Counted from the stretch's first letter, positions 34,066-46,800 are shown. The stretch: 64,000 bases of DNA from Sanderia malayensis (GCA_013076295.1 RQOL01000896.1:1-64000), one strand, 5' to 3'. Notes: generated from the letters alone by a model not told the origin. Numbers and translations: made by a program.

Positions 34066-35391
34066 AAAGGAATATATCGAGTCGGATGGAAATGAGGACA
34101 CCGAACCGGCTGTTGACCTTCAGAAAACCTTTTGACTATTAATGAAAATGTTGCGTCCATGAAATCTTTTTTGAAACATTTAAGGGTGCCTTTTCAGCCC
34201 TCAGGGCACTCTTCGTCCACAGGACAAAATCAGTTAGACATATCTACTGATGGCTTGCCCACCGGGCATGTGAATCCCACCGGGAATGCTCAACCCACAG
34301 GGTCAGAAAATTTAGGCAAAAAACGCAAAGGCCCTGCTATTTCTACTCATACTATTTCAAAAGCACCGTGTTCCAACATTGATGATGACTGTGTTAGCGT
34401 TCATGCGGACGCGGAGGACGATTTCTCCAATGATGAGTATGACCGGATGAACTTCTCCAACAACTCAGCAATGAGCTTGAATCAACAGAAAAAACAGGCA
34501 ATGCTGTCAACCAGCAATTGGCTGACATTGTCAGCAAACGATGGGGCAAGCAACTTCCACAGGAAAAATCAAAGCTCTTTGTGATAAATATATGCGCCCA
34601 ATTAATTGCAAAGAAATGCGCCCGCAAATTAAAGTTAACAAGGAAGTTTGGGGTTTTTACTTGCTGACAAAAAGTCTACAGACGCAAGGCTTTCTAATGT
34701 CCAGCAAACTATTCAGCGTGTGGGCTGTATTGCGGTTAATGCAGCAAATTACTTTCTGCAATCTGACCATAATGACAATCCGGTAAACCCATCAGATATT
34801 TTAACTAGCCTTGTTGATGGTATGGCATTACTTGGTCACGCAACCGCTGATCTCTCGACATTGCGTCGTAACTCATTGAGGACAGCCGTAAAACCGGAGT
34901 ATAAAACGCTAACATCGCGTGACATTGCACACAGTGCACTTCTTTTTGGGTCAGATTTCACTAAAGAGCTTAAGGAAGCAGAAGAAACATCTAAAGTTTC
35001 AAAGGCCTTTCATAGCTTGCGACCAAATGACAACCGCAACAGAACAAGGTCCAATTTTGCTGCTCCTTACCAATCTCAAAATGGAAGAGGAATTCTTTTT
35101 TATTCCGAGGCCGGCACCGCCCCCCATTTCGCCAAAAGAGGGTTTTACCAGAGACCCCTCAGAGTCAACAACAGTCTGCTCCACAAATCAACGGAATCCC
35201 AACACAAAGAAATTTTAAAAGAATTAAATGCCCTGCAAGACTCACAAAATGTAAGTAAATTTGTTGACCGCTTACCCTACCTAATTTCACTTTTGTCTGC
35301 TCAATGTGAGTCCTTTCAAGCTGGTCGAATAGCAAATTTTATTTCTCAATGGCGCCAAATTACTTCCACCCTCAAATTCTATCTTGCGTGA
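34066..35391 (+). pseudogene. DIRS gag-like protein
   Basis: Opens at ATG 34,066 but stops after 22 codons; a frame at 34,132-34,584 then carries TG-rich low-complexity repeats and an acidic stretch. 34,648-35,391 has TADLSTLRRNSLRTAVKP, then LTSRDIAHSALLFG and a downstream QRP-rich segment, as in the DIRS gag ORF. Two frameshifts split it. The final part overlaps the start of the RT frame. Confidence 0.65.
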
Positions 35392-36720
35392 CAGGGGCGG
35401 AGATTGAACAACAATCCGCTTCTATTTATAACCCGAAAGCTTGTAGGCAGACTTCTTTCAATACAAATGAATTGATGCTTGTTGAAAACGAAGTAACAAC
35501 GCTACTTCATAAAAATGTTCTCGAAGTTGCAAAGCCTGAACAAGGGCAAGTGATTTCGCCGATCTTTCTTACGCCAAAACCTGATGGCAGTACCGTATGA
35601 TATTGAATTTAAAGCAATTTAATAAAGGTTGTGTACCGACATTTCAAAATGGACACACTGAATACAATAATTAATTTAATGTCGAAGAATTGCTTTATGG
35701 CCTCACTAGACCTGAAAGACGCATATTATAGTGTGCCTATATCAAAAAAGCATAGAAAATTCTTGCGTTTCCAGCTCAATGGGAAACTCCTACAATATAC
35801 TGCATTTCCAAATGGTCTGGCATGCTGTCCAAGGCTTTTCAGAAAAATTTTAAAAGCCCCTTTGACTTCCTTACATAAGGCAGGCCATTTGACATTGGCA
35901 TATATTGATGATCTCTATTTACAGGCAAATACATATGATGATTGCCTCAAAAACGTTGTCGCAACATTTCAGTTGTTTACTAAACTGGGTTTTATTATTC
36001 ACCCCAAAAATCATCTTCTTGCCCTCCAAGAAAATACAAATGCTAGGTTTTATTTTAAACTCTGAAGACATGACGGTAAAACCAACCAATGATAAAATCC
36101 AATCGATCATAGAACTCTGCGAGAGTTTTTCATGAGCAACATATTCCAATCCGACAAGTAGCGAAAATGCTAGGAAAAATGATCTCATGTTTTCCTGGTA
36201 CTTTGTATGGGCCATTGTATTATAGAAACATTGAAAATGATAAAATCGCTGCACTCAAAGTTAATCGTGGCGATTTCGATACTTATATGAGCCTCTCAAA
36301 TGCAGCAAAATGTGAAATAAATGGTGGATTGACAATGCTCCCCTATTTTCTAACGTATTGCGAGAGAAAAGCCAAGTCTTCTTATAACAACTGATGCATC
36401 GTTAAAAGGCTGGGGGGCTGTATCAAATGGCAATAAAACTGGTGGTCTTTGGACCACTGCAGAAAAATCCCACCATATTAATTATCTTGAAATGTTGGCT
36501 ATTTTATTGGGCCTGCAAATATTTGCCAAAAATTGCAAAAATACATATAAGAATTATGACGACAATACTACAGCGGTTTCAGTCCTTAATCATATGGGTA
36601 CTAACCATTCGTAGTGTGTAATACTCTATGCAAAACAATTTGGGAATGGTGTATTGAAGGAATTTATGGATTTCGGTTGCTCATATTCCAGGAAAACAAA
36701 ATATAGATGCAGATACTCAA
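35349..36720 (+). pseudogene. DIRS reverse transcriptase and RNase H
   Basis: 35,349-35,600 covers the RT entry (VISPIFLTPKPDGS). After a shift, 35,631-36,065 reads FKMDTLNTI, ASLDLKDAYYSVPI, FPNGLACCPRLF and the catalytic LAYIDDLYLQ, the DIRS variant of the RT boxes. RNase H appears at about 36,370-36,600 (TTDASLKGWGAV and HHINYLEMLAILLG) in broken frames, ending with a VAHIPGKQN motif. Many stops lie between 36,090 and 36,370. Confidence 0.82.
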
Positions 36721-37195
36721 TCAAGGCGTATTCACAATACCAGTGCAGAATGGATGCTTAATTCTGAAATCCTCCATTCTAGTTTGAAGCATTTTAGTTT
36801 TATGCAGATGTTGATTTATTTGCATCCAGATTAAACCATCAATTCCAAAAATATGTTTCCTATAAACCGGAACCAACTTCCTTTGCTGTTGATGCATTTT
36901 CATTAGATTGGTCAAGGTACAAGAACTATATCTTTCCACCTTTCAGTATCATACCAAAGGTACTACGAAAATTACTGGAAGACAATGCTCAGGCCATCTG
37001 TGTGCTTCCTCATTGGCCACCCAGGCGTGGTACACCAAGGCAATGACAATGATGGTAGATTCGCCGCTGATTTTGAAACCCAGCCAAACGCTCCTGACTC
37101 TGCCCACAAACAAATGTGCAGTACATCCTCTCAGCCAAAAACTAAACCTAATGGTCTGTCATTTATCGCGAAACTGTAAGTTCTTTTGACCTCTC

Positions 37196-38121
37196 GAACC
37201 TGCGAAAGATATCCTCTTAGCTTCATGGAGACCCGGTACTCAAAAACAATATGACTGCTATTTACACAAATGGCGCACTTTTTGTAATGATCATCTTATT
37301 GAGGTATATCACCCTACACTTGAGCAAGTGTTGGAGTTTTGACTAGCCTTTTCAAATCAGGACTTGGCTATAGTGCAATCAATACCGCCAGGACTGCACT
37401 TTCATCTATTATTACATTCAATAATAATATGCCCCTTGGTGAACATCCCATGGTAAAGCGATTCTTGAAAGGCATTTTTCAATTGAGGCCTGCATTACCT
37501 AAATACTCCTATATTTGGGATGTCAATACTTTGCTAAATCATTTAAAACAAATGTCGCCAATTGCTAAACTTTCTTTGAAAGTTTAACTGTCACATTACT
37601 ATGTATTCTAACCGGCCAACGTTGTCAAACTATTCATAAAATTGACATACGACATTTGCAAATTCTCCCTGATATGATTAAAATTACTATCACCCAAATA
37701 CTTAAAACAACTAAGCCGGGTAGCCATTTGAACCTTTGGAGCTCATGGCATATATTGCTGATAAGAAGTTGTGCATTGTATCTTACTTAAGTGAATATCT
37801 CAGCAGAACATCTACTCTAAGGTCCAATACTAACCAACTTTTTATAAGTTTTCAGAAACCATATAACCCTGTTACCAAGGACACAGTCAGTCGATGGGTG
37901 AAGAAAATGTTAAAGGAGTCTGGTATTGATACGAATAAATTCACTGCGCATAGTTGCCGATCTGCTTCTGCTTCTGCTAACAAATCGGCTGGTCTGAACT
38001 TAATTGAAATCATGAAAGCTGCGGGTGGTCTAACTGTAACACTTTTGCAAAGTTTTATGATAAGTGTATCCTTAAGGACAATTATGGACACAAAGTTTTG
38101 GAACAATTTTCTCATAATTGA
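37196..38121 (+). pseudogene. DIRS tyrosine recombinase
   Basis: 37,339-37,587 is the N-terminal SAM-like part (SAINTARTALSSI). Then comes the catalytic domain: Arg in ILTGQRCQTI (about 37,600), HSCRSA with the His and second Arg (about 37,945), and the nucleophile Tyr in AKFYDKC, read in a third frame (about 38,055). Members cut and rejoin DNA through that Tyr, so the element integrates as a circle. Two single-base shifts break this copy. Confidence 0.8.
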
Positions 38122-38298
38122 CAATTTACTTGTCCTAACTATAACTTTATTACACATATATTCGCATATAGTTTATGTTTATTGTTTTGTTATCGCTATT
38201 TCCCACATAAAGCGTTTTGTATCACGTTTTTTGTTCGATACTGCTGGGCTTTAAAGTCTCACGTAATCCATTAGTGACGTAGCTGATGACAGAGTAGA

Positions 38299-38579
38299 AT
38301 TTAAAAATTAAACGAGCCTTACCTGTAAGGTGAAGTTTGATTGTAATTCTTCTCTGTCATCAGCAGGAACGAAGGGATCACACCCGCCCTATCAATTTTA
38401 CTTGGATTTATACTCCCTGCCCTTGTGTGATCCCTTCAGTCCAGCAGTCTCTCACGTTTAAGGATGGTTTGCTACGCCTGCGCGCTCGCTTCTCACGTGA
38501 TCCCTTCGTTCCTGCTGATGACAGAGAAGAATTACAATCAAACTTCACCTTACAGGTAAGGCTCGTTTAATTTTTAAAT
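38299..38579. repeat. Fold-back with exact 83-bp arms abutting the DIRS element
   Basis: 38,299-38,381 and 38,497-38,579 are exact inverted copies, starting ATTTAAAAATTAAACGAG. A second short hairpin (GAAGGGATCACA) lies inside. The stretch 38,463-38,503 is the complement of 33,808-33,846 in the DIRS left end, so the fold-back belongs to the same family. It is either an internal complementary region or a solo non-autonomous derivative placed end to end. Confidence 0.8.
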
Positions 38580-39175
38580 TATAAAGCAATAACAGATCAT
38601 GAACATCAAAAATATTATTGTCATATAAATTTAACATCACATCACTATTGTGAGAATTTCCTCTTATTTCGAAAAACCTTTTCAATGTTGGCAAGAAAGA
38701 TAGGTCGTCCTAACAAAGGTTGCATTTTCAGAAACAACATTTGATGAGAACGACGACTGTCCTCGCATCAGACCTCCGTCGGGCGTCGTCTTCAGATAGG
38801 TCGAGTTTCGGAAACTCTCTATTGTCATCTCTCATCAACACGCTGACCAATTAGTGACCATGGGAATTTTATCAGCCTGCTGTGTATCTCACTCTGACGA
38901 TGAGCAAGGGTACACGTGCGTTCCACGAATTAGTATAGCTTATAACGTTCTTTTAATCACGAATCAAGTAGCCACTGGCGGTATGTATTTGAATTTTCAA
39001 CCAATTTCTCCATTTTATCCCTCCAAAGGGAAGCTAAAGAAGTTGTAATGGCCAATGATCACAGCGTTTGATCGAATGTGGAGGATATCCGAGTCTGAGC
39101 AGCGAATGGGGAAAATGTACTCTACAGAATGGAAAAGGAAGGAAATAAGATGAGCCGTAGATGTGCCATTGTCTA
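38580..39175. other. No gene recognised
   Basis: AT-rich spacer; the 64-codon frame at 38,854-39,048 has no recognisable motif. Confidence 0.45.
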
Positions 39176-39303
39176 TATGACCATTTGAAAAACCAACCAG
39201 ATCTTATCATAAGAGGTTTTGGTGTCTTTGGAATTCATGACGCCATTACTTCAGCAATTGAACAAGAGGACCCTTTCCTCGATTTGATACTGTTAGCAGG
39301 TAA
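39176..39303 (+). pseudogene. Possible C-terminal fragment of a pogo-like transposase
   Basis: Reads DLIIRGFGVFGIHDAI and then QEDPFLDL. The pattern of a hydrophobic GF..GI segment followed by EDPFL is the same as at the end of the pogo-like transposase at 4050-4158. There is no upstream core nearby. Evidence is thin. Confidence 0.35.
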
Positions 39304-39724
39304 CCATCTCCCCCCTGCCTGGTTCCCACAGGGAGGCGCACATGTGTTTTACGTGACCTTCTATTTTGTTTTAATAAGTATAGACGACAAATAAAAGGCA
39401 CGGTGTAGGTTTGTTATGTAATCTAGGGTTCGAACTTAAAAAAATCCTCTATCTTGCTCCCTCGCCAAAACTCTAACTCAAACTGTAATCCGCTACTTCC
39501 TATCTGAGGGGGCAATATTACAAAAGTACACAATAACCAATAAAAAAACGCTTAATCTATGAGGGCTACATGTGCAGGGGCCATCTTCTTGGCAGTTCGT
39601 TTTTTTCGCCCCTTCGACGTTTTTCCCTCGTGAAGTGAGAATGAAAGAATTTTAGTTTATCCCAACTGACAGATAAACCTCCTCAAATGGCATCGTCAAA
39701 CAGATACCAATTAAAGCTTTATGC

Positions 39725-39866
39725 ATATACTCAATCATGACTGTTTTGGGTTTTGTTTAAAATCATATTGTTATGTTGTGTTATGAACTTTGAAGAAATT
39801 TTCCGAACGTTGAAGAGTCTTCTGCATTCCGAAATTAAACCGTCCGAAACTTTTGGGGATTAATGT
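39725..39866 (+). repeat. 5'-truncated end of the Penelope-like inverted-repeat family
   Basis: The segment matches the right end of the 53,479-55,695 element: both have TTATGTTGTGTTATGAAC, then a CCGAAA-rich stretch ending TTTGGGGATTAATGTA. It shows that the Penelope-like 3' part and the CCGAAA terminus travel together. Confidence 0.65.
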
Positions 39867-39920
39867 ATTGACTGCACTCACGATATATTTTAATATCAAT
39901 TTTGTTTTTATAAAGCGAAA

Positions 39921-40653
39921 ATGAATTGGTCGCGTGAGCATATCGTGATGTTATGCAGGGAAATTTTAGTTGTGGAACCATTTAGAGTTAAACCTGGATA
40001 GAGGGAGACGGGCCAAGCCTGAGAGAAAATTGCCAAAAATTTGAATTCGATGGAGCACCCAAAATTTCGTGTAGACCAGAAGGCTGTAAAAGATCATTTG
40101 TTCAAGTGGAAAGGGCACATAAAAGGAAAATGGTGCAAGAAGAAAGAGTTAGTGGGATGAATACAGAGAATACAGAAGTTGATGATGCAATGGAGGAAAT
40201 CATTGGAAAAAGTCAAGCAGCTGAGGAGGAACAAGGCAAGGTAGATAAGAGCAAAAGACAGCATTTGGAAATGGAAAAAGAGACAACTGGTGCGCGAAAA
40301 AGATGCATGGAAAGATTGGGTGAAACAAGAGAGAGGGAAAGGAGCTCAAAGAAAGCAAGAAAAAACCAGAAGTCAAGGGGGCAATCTGAGCCTGTGCATT
40401 ATTTGAGAGAGAAGAGCGACAAAGAATTTGATTTAAGAAAGAGGAAAATGGAGTTGAAAAAAATGGAATTAGCTATGGAAGAGAGGAAACAAGCCTTGAG
40501 AGAAAAGAAATAGAAAAATGGAATGAAAAGCGGGGAAGAAAAGAGAGAGATAATACTTTGATGCTACTTTTGCAACGGGAACTGATACAGCAGCAACAAA
40601 TACTTGAAGAAATTAAGAAGCTAAATGAACTGATGAGTTTTGTCAAAAAATAG
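39921..40653 (+). pseudogene. Myb/SANT-like partner protein of a PIF/Harbinger element
   Basis: Starts at ATG 39,921 with MNWSREHIVMLCREILV, the trihelix-like start of these DNA-binding partners. A TAG-type stop and a frameshift near 40,000-40,090 lead into HKRKMVQEERVSG and a long E/K-rich helical tail (40,106-40,513), then a final LLLQRELIQQQQILEEI segment in another frame. In PIF/Harbinger elements this protein binds the ends and brings the transposase to the nucleus. It converges with the transposase on the opposite strand. Confidence 0.7.
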
Positions 40654-41372
40654 ATACACGTCAGCACTGAAATTAAAAAAGTATACATTCGTTTGAGGAG
40701 CAGAGCTACCATTACAATTTAGTGAGCTATAAATATACTAAATACTTTTTTATATATCTACAAAAAATAATTATTAATATCTGGAGAGTCAAGTTGAAAA
40801 AATCTGGATGTAAAGTTTCCATGCAGACATGTCACGGGATTTCTTAGTAATGCTGTAACTGCATGAAACTTCCCAACAGCACTTAATCCTATTTTTAGAT
40901 TTTTCTTTTTAGATCTATAAACCTGAAATAGTTTATAATGTCTCCAAGAAGCCATTCAACTGAAACACGAACTCTGCTCATGGACAGGTTAAATGCCCGT
41001 TCTTCTGGAATCAGTTGTAGCTGTCTTGCAAATGGGCATTGTCTGTGCATTCTATTGGGGTAGGCTGGATCCCCATACAAACACAGCAGATTTCCATTTG
41101 GGACAACAGGCCTTTGTTTTATTTGGAGTAACAAACCTGACAGGGCTAGTAATACACTATCGCGCTTCCTGCCCCCACAGGTCCAAGAAGATTTACACTC
41201 AAACCACTTGGAGTGACAACAGATTAAAATTTTAAAGCAGGAACCCATTTATTTTCACTATACACAATCCTCTGGTTCCATATTGGCACATATGGAACCA
41301 GACCAATTACACATATTGGCCACACGGACCCATCAATAAATCGACATTGCTAACACATGGAACAAGCGGAAC

Positions 41373-41521
41373 AAATCAAATCAAATCAAATCAAATCAAA
41401 TCAAATCAAATCAAATCAAATCAAATCAAATCAAATCAAATCAAATCAAATCAAATCAAATCAAATCAAATCAAATCAAATCAAATCAAATCAAATCAAT
41501 CAATCAAATCAAATCAAATCA
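41373..41521. repeat. (TCAAA)n pentanucleotide array
   Basis: About 29 near-perfect pentamer units with a brief 4-bp interruption near 41,498. On the minus strand it would be a TTTGA-type tail, so it could be the 3' tail of the minus-strand LINE further right. Confidence 0.85.
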
Positions 41522-41838
41522 TAAATGTTTATCAGCAAATTCATTAATTACAAGGTACGTCATTTAAGATAGTTGTTCAAGTTCATGTACTAATCGAAGA
41601 TTACAAAAAGAACATTAAAAACGAGCAACCACATAATGATACAAAGTAAGCTGATGGACACATGAAAAAAACTCAGGATCGAGCTATCAAAGCCATGTGC
41701 CCAATTGACGTGGTTTGACGTTTACAATTTATTTTGTTTGATTTTGAATAATAATAACAATAAGATAACAGAATGGTAATAACACTGAAGTAAAAGAATA
41801 AAAAGAAAATGAATAAGAGAATGAAAATGAATAAATGA

Positions 41839-42294
41839 ATGAAGATTAGGTGTAAAACACTTGTTAGGCCAATTCTCGAATACTCGTGTACTGTCTGGGA
41901 TCCTCATACAGCAAAAAATATTAATAATCTTGAAATGATTCAACGCAGGAGTGCCAGATTTGTCTTTAGTAACTATCGCAGGACCGCTAGCCCAAGTGAA
42001 ATGATTAAAGTTTTGGGATGGGAAAGTTTAGCTGAAAGAAGAAGAAAGTGCAAAATCGTTATGATGTACAAAATTAATAATAACTTAATAGACATCCCTA
42101 AAACTCTGTTTAAACCGATTCACCCCCATGGACGTCGTAGTAATTGGGTATTTCAAGTATCTTACAGCAAATCGGACACATTTAAGTTCTCTTTTGTACC
42201 AAGCGCAACTAACATCTGGAATTCTGTATCAGACGACATTAGAAATGAAAAGTCGTTAGATTCCTTGAAAAGGGAATTAGACAAGCTTAATTGA
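41839..42294 (+). pseudogene. LINE reverse transcriptase C-terminal fragment (plus strand)
   Basis: 150 open codons with VRPILEYSCTVWDPHTAK, EMIQRRSARFVFSNY and a final SATNIWNSVSDDI-to-SLKRELD segment, the layout after the RT core in jockey/CR1-type LINEs. No catalytic FADD-type box is present, because the 5' part is missing. The stop at 42,292 is followed by AT-rich 3' sequence. Confidence 0.7.
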
Positions 42295-42664
42295 ACTGGA
42301 CTATCAAGAAATTATAATATTACTCTCTAATTTAGTTGAACTTTTTCATGATTTCTTTTTATTTTCATTATTTTTTGCCAATGTGACCTTATTGCAACCG
42401 TTAGACAAGAAATTACCTTGCGCACCTACTCCCTCAAACCTCCATATTCACGTTTCGATTGTAATGCCGTCGTGTATTAACTTCAACCAAACTAACAATT
42501 GGTCACACTGTCAAATAATAACTTCTTTTCCTTCATTAATTTGTTATTTTATAAAGATTTACTAATTACTAACCTCTGTACGTAATACCTTATATTTAGG
42601 TGATTGTTCATTAATTGTAGATAGATAGGTTTATAGCATGTGCTATTATTTTCATCAATTTAAA

Positions 42665-43110
42665 TCAGGTCAGGGTTTCTAAAAGGTAATCTTTCATTTT
42701 ATTTTTGAAAGATATTTTGTTGTTGGCTTTTTTCAATTTTAGTGGTAAAGAGTTCCAAAGTTTAATACCATCAAATGTAAGAAAATTTCTTTTAAAGTTG
42801 GTTGATATTGCTTGTAGGGAAAAGCCAAGGTTTGATGATTGCCTTGTATTGTAACTATGGAGAGTTTTTGTTTTTAGAAATTCATGGCCTAGAGTAGTGT
42901 AATTGGTCTCTTTGTTAATTTGAAACATGAACTTTGCTGCTTCAAGTTTGCAAAGTTTGTCAAAGTTCAGTATTCTTAAGCGTTTGAAGATGGGGTTACT
43001 GTGTGCAGGAAACGAAGCAAAGTCAGCTACTCTAATAGCTTTTCGTAAGTTACGTTTTAGTGGTTCTAGGATTGATTTACTTGCACATCCCCAATTTAGT
43101 ATGCCATAGA
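42665..43110 (-). pseudogene. LINE reverse transcriptase C-terminal fragment (minus strand)
   Basis: Reads YGILNWGCASKSILEPL, IRVADFASFPAHSNP, then FDGIKLWNSLPLKLKKA and a short basic end. It is a CR1/L2-like C-terminal region of a different subfamily from the 41,839 fragment and from the Gypsy-B insertion. The reading frame stays open to about 43,177, but homology to the pattern fades near 43,110, at the junction with the outer element. Confidence 0.7.
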
Positions 43111-43250
43111 GTGCAACAGTAACAAGCCAGTAACAAGCGGAACAACCCACGGAACAAGGGGAAGAAGCCAGCAACAAAAGAGGCCGTGGACAAACCAGTG
43201 GAAGAAACGTAGAGATAATTACAAATTGGCGTTGGGATGCCCCTGTTTTA

Positions 43251-43620
43251 GACAGGTCAAATAGTACAACTATCTAACAAACTGCCAAACTTTTTGTTTG
43301 AAAGCTGATTTTGGGGTTTAAGACCCGTAGATTTCAAATAAACCATGGGCCTTTCCGAATTTTGCAGCGTTTGGGCGTGGTCGATGACGTCATTATAGCT
43401 ACCTTTTTCATCACAAACTATTAAATCATTCTTTTTAAATTGTCATTATTTCAATTTTGACGCCCGTTATGTCAATTAACACAAAAATTAGGCAAAATAA
43501 CAACAATTTGGGCATGGTCGATGACGTCATCACGAAATTCGGATAAACATTGCAATTTCAGCATCGCTAAAGCTTTGACAGGTGCAATAGAGGAAAATAT
43601 TTTAAAAATGTGAATAGACA
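43251..43620 (+). repeat. Left long terminal inverted repeat with TGACGTCA sites
   Basis: Inverted match to 48,540-48,923. TGACGTCA occurs at 43,385-43,392 and 43,522-43,529, each preceded by TTTGGGC(G/A)TGGTCGA. A third copy just inside (43,664-43,671) has the same leader. Spacing is about 140 bp. Confidence 0.88.
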
Positions 43621-43804
43621 TGTTGAAATTTTCCCAAACAAATTTAAATTTGGGCGTGGTTGATGACGTCATCTCGTCATTACATCCAGTTCTCATCTTA
43701 AATTTATCAGGGACGCAATTTTTTTCTGTCGAATCTAAAGTATTAATTTTTAATCTGTGTTTTTACAATAGTCAATAAATGCAGAACATACTGAAATGGA
43801 TACA

Positions 43805-46800
43805 TTATGGTAAATAGTCACTGTCCCACCCACTGCTTTCACTTTCTGAAGAAGAAAAATCACTCTCCCACTCCGAATCGCTTGAGTGTCCGCACTCCGT
43901 ATCATCTGATTCTTTATCGCCATCATAGCCCAAAACTGAAGGTTGCTGGAGTTTATTTTTATTTGCGCTAGTTTTTAATCTCGCTTTCATTATCAGCTTC
44001 GCTCTCTGGAGAAGTTTTCTTTTTGCTCAGTTTTCTTCGCAGAGAAGGCGGTAGTTGGTAACCTTGGAACCAAAGCGGCGAAAGTTGCTTGGTCACGTCA
44101 TCACGGATCCAGCCATATTCTGTTATTTGCAACTGTGGCAGCATACGAGTAAGACACTGTCTCCAGATATATGATTCATAGCTTTATAAAGCCTTATGCG
44201 TGTTTCCAAATATGTTTCTTGACTCTTTCCGGAATACACTGCCATTTGAAAGAATCTGACTGCAGCATTCTCTGTTTTCTTTCCAATAAATTGCTCTTTG
44301 CCAATTTCCGCGATAAGGCTGGTTAAATCAGGTTGCTTTAAAAGACGCTTAAAGACATTCACTTTCCCGACGTTGAACATATATGAAGTGGAATCACATC
44401 CAGTTGTTGCGTGGAATTGCGGTAGTACCGTGCTGACGAATCTTTGCAATGTCAATAAATTTGTCAATTTTGTCAATTTGTCAAGTGGTCAGTTTTCATA
44501 TACCATGGATAAGCTGGATAAGTTACTACATGAGCGTACAGCAACAAAATCAGAATATCGGTATCTTTTGCCACCACAACAACAGCAGATTCTTGTAATG
44601 AAGAATGAAGTATTAGTCTAGTGTCAGCTTCTTGGTGGTTGCAATTGAATTTTTCAGTGACACTAGTTTCGTTCATTTCCCAAGTTTCCATTTTATTTGT
44701 GACAACTAACGGTATTTTCAGTTTTGATATTATTGACTGGCCTTTGTAATATGTACCTCTCTTTTCCCTGGCACCAATTTTGATGCTGTTTTCACTGTAA
44801 TTATCAAAAACAATTTCAGCCCTTTTTGGATGTAAACAACTGTCCGGAGTGACTGTTTTAAGTAATTGTAAAAACCAATCTGCATAGGTATTTCTGGGTT
44901 TCACAGATCGAAGGATAGCCATCCCATCGAAAAACCATGCTGCATTCTGTGGAGGAGTGGCTGTTAGTGCTTTCGACTCTTTTATCAAGAAATTTCGAAA
45001 AATGGCCTTATCAGATTGCCGAAGGTTTCCATCTGGAGTGGCTAAACTCAAAGGCAATGATGTAATTGGAAACTGGAAAGCCTCCTCTAAGGAAACGGTC
45101 TTTGCTACCAATAACACAAAGGCTTGTCGATCTTCTTTCAGTACTGCAACTGCTTTAGGCGTTTTCTTTACTTTCTGCAGTCCTGTCAGCAATTTAGATT
45201 TCTTTATTGGCTCAAAGTAGTTTTTCTTCCCAGTTATTAAGCGCTCAGTAATAAATTCTTCATACTTGCTATTTCCAAACTGTGCTGCTCCAAGAAGGTC
45301 GCTGATTATCGCTGAGTCAATTTCCACACCTGTGCTTACAACACGTGCGTTTCCATCACAAAAAGGATTCTGCTGATAAGACCTTAACTGCATTTTCAGA
45401 TTATTAACATCATGTTGATGATTTTTCTTTCCGGAGAAGGTTAACTCTTTATGCACAGAAGATGTTTTTAACTGCAGTTTATCTCGAAATTCTTCTCTTA
45501 GTCTTGCATGAATATGAGCTGTGTTGACCCATCTGTTGGTGGTTATGATGTCAGTGCTATAGCCAGCCCGAAATGGCCCAGCAGTACCTTTGGTCTCCCG
45601 GTCTCCCAGTTACAAGATCTCCATGTAGATTTGCAAAACTTTCACCTGACAGGTTGGCTCCGAAACCAAAGGTTACAAGATCGCGGAATGCAGGGTGATT
45701 ATTTCTCTGCATTTCTCGAAGAAAGATGTGTTGATAGGAAAGGTACCTAGAATAATTCTGGTGGTCAAATGCGAAGACTTTTTTGAGCATCTCCCTTTCA
45801 GCTTGAAGATGTTTATCAATGCTTCCATCCCGGACAGCTGAGACAAGTGCTAACATGGCTGAAACGTCTTTTAGATACTGCACAGTCATCTGACTTTGAG
45901 TTCCAGTTTCTTTCATTATTTCTCTTTCCAGGCCTACGAAAGAGTCCATTTGGGTTATCTCTTCAAGCTCTGCTGCAGAGAGATCACGTCTAAGTTTTTT
46001 GAGGATAGCAAGTAAACCATTGTCAATATTCACGTATTGCGAAGTGGCTTCTTCGACACGGTATTGAATTAAGGCATCAAAGCACTCTTTGTGTATTCTC
46101 ATGCATCTATAATAATGCTTGCCTTCGAATGCCCTGTCAGCACTGCCCGATGCAATTGTTCCGGAGTCAATGAACCAGTCTTTGTAGCCGAGGCATGCAA
46201 ATCTTTTATACAGCAATCTTTGTGCAACACGAAGTTGATGAAATCCTCCCATAAGAATAATAATATTTTTGTAATGGTCACCATGTTTCCAAATTATATT
46301 TGCTAGCTGAGCGTAAACTTGCTCGTCAGCATGAGCGAATATGTGATTAAGATGAAGCTCATTGGCAATATCTTTCAGTGTATCCAGATAGTTTTTGCAT
46401 ACTGCATACGAAGGATGTTCTGGGATGACAGGCAAGTAATTCACTAGAGACTTTGCTTGCTTTATTACTGATGTTTTTACCGACGGAAGGCTGTCCAAGA
46501 ACCTAATAATGGCAATGGATCTGTTTCACTTGAAGGGATACCATTGGCAATTGCCCAAATGATATCTTCCATTAAACTTTTAAGCAATAAATCATTATCT
46601 TCTCTGTCCACATGATCTTTGAATAGTGGTGGGGCCTTGCGCTGTCCTATGGAATATTCAGGTGTTGTTAATACCACATCATCGTCAACAGGCATTTCAG
46701 GATCAAACAGACCTCTGAATTGACATTGAATATCTTTTCCTGAAAAAATGGGTAAGTGTGAAACTCAAAGATGGATGAAAATGGTTTGATGAAAGCTTTG

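Larger units (their letters stand above)
33774..38300 (+). mobile_element. DIRS-like tyrosine-recombinase retrotransposon
   Basis: The ends are inverted repeats of about 45 bp: ATTCTACTCTGTCATC at 33,774 and its complement ending at 38,300. Internal order is a gag-like protein, RT with a YIDD box, RNase H, then a tyrosine recombinase with R, HxxR and Y motifs. There is no DDE integrase and no flanking duplication, both typical of DIRS elements. Frameshifts and stops occur in every gene. Next to the right end is a fold-back related to the left terminus (separate entry), which may be the internal complementary region used in DIRS replication. Confidence 0.85.

Noticed and set aside
39867..41331. 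Recent complete Harbinger element
   Set aside because: The transposase here is only the C-terminal part; the N-terminal part lies 8 kb away past an insertion, and stops are frequent.
41373..41521. CRISPR-like or minisatellite array
   Set aside because: Uniform 5-bp units without spacers; a simple microsatellite or LINE tail.
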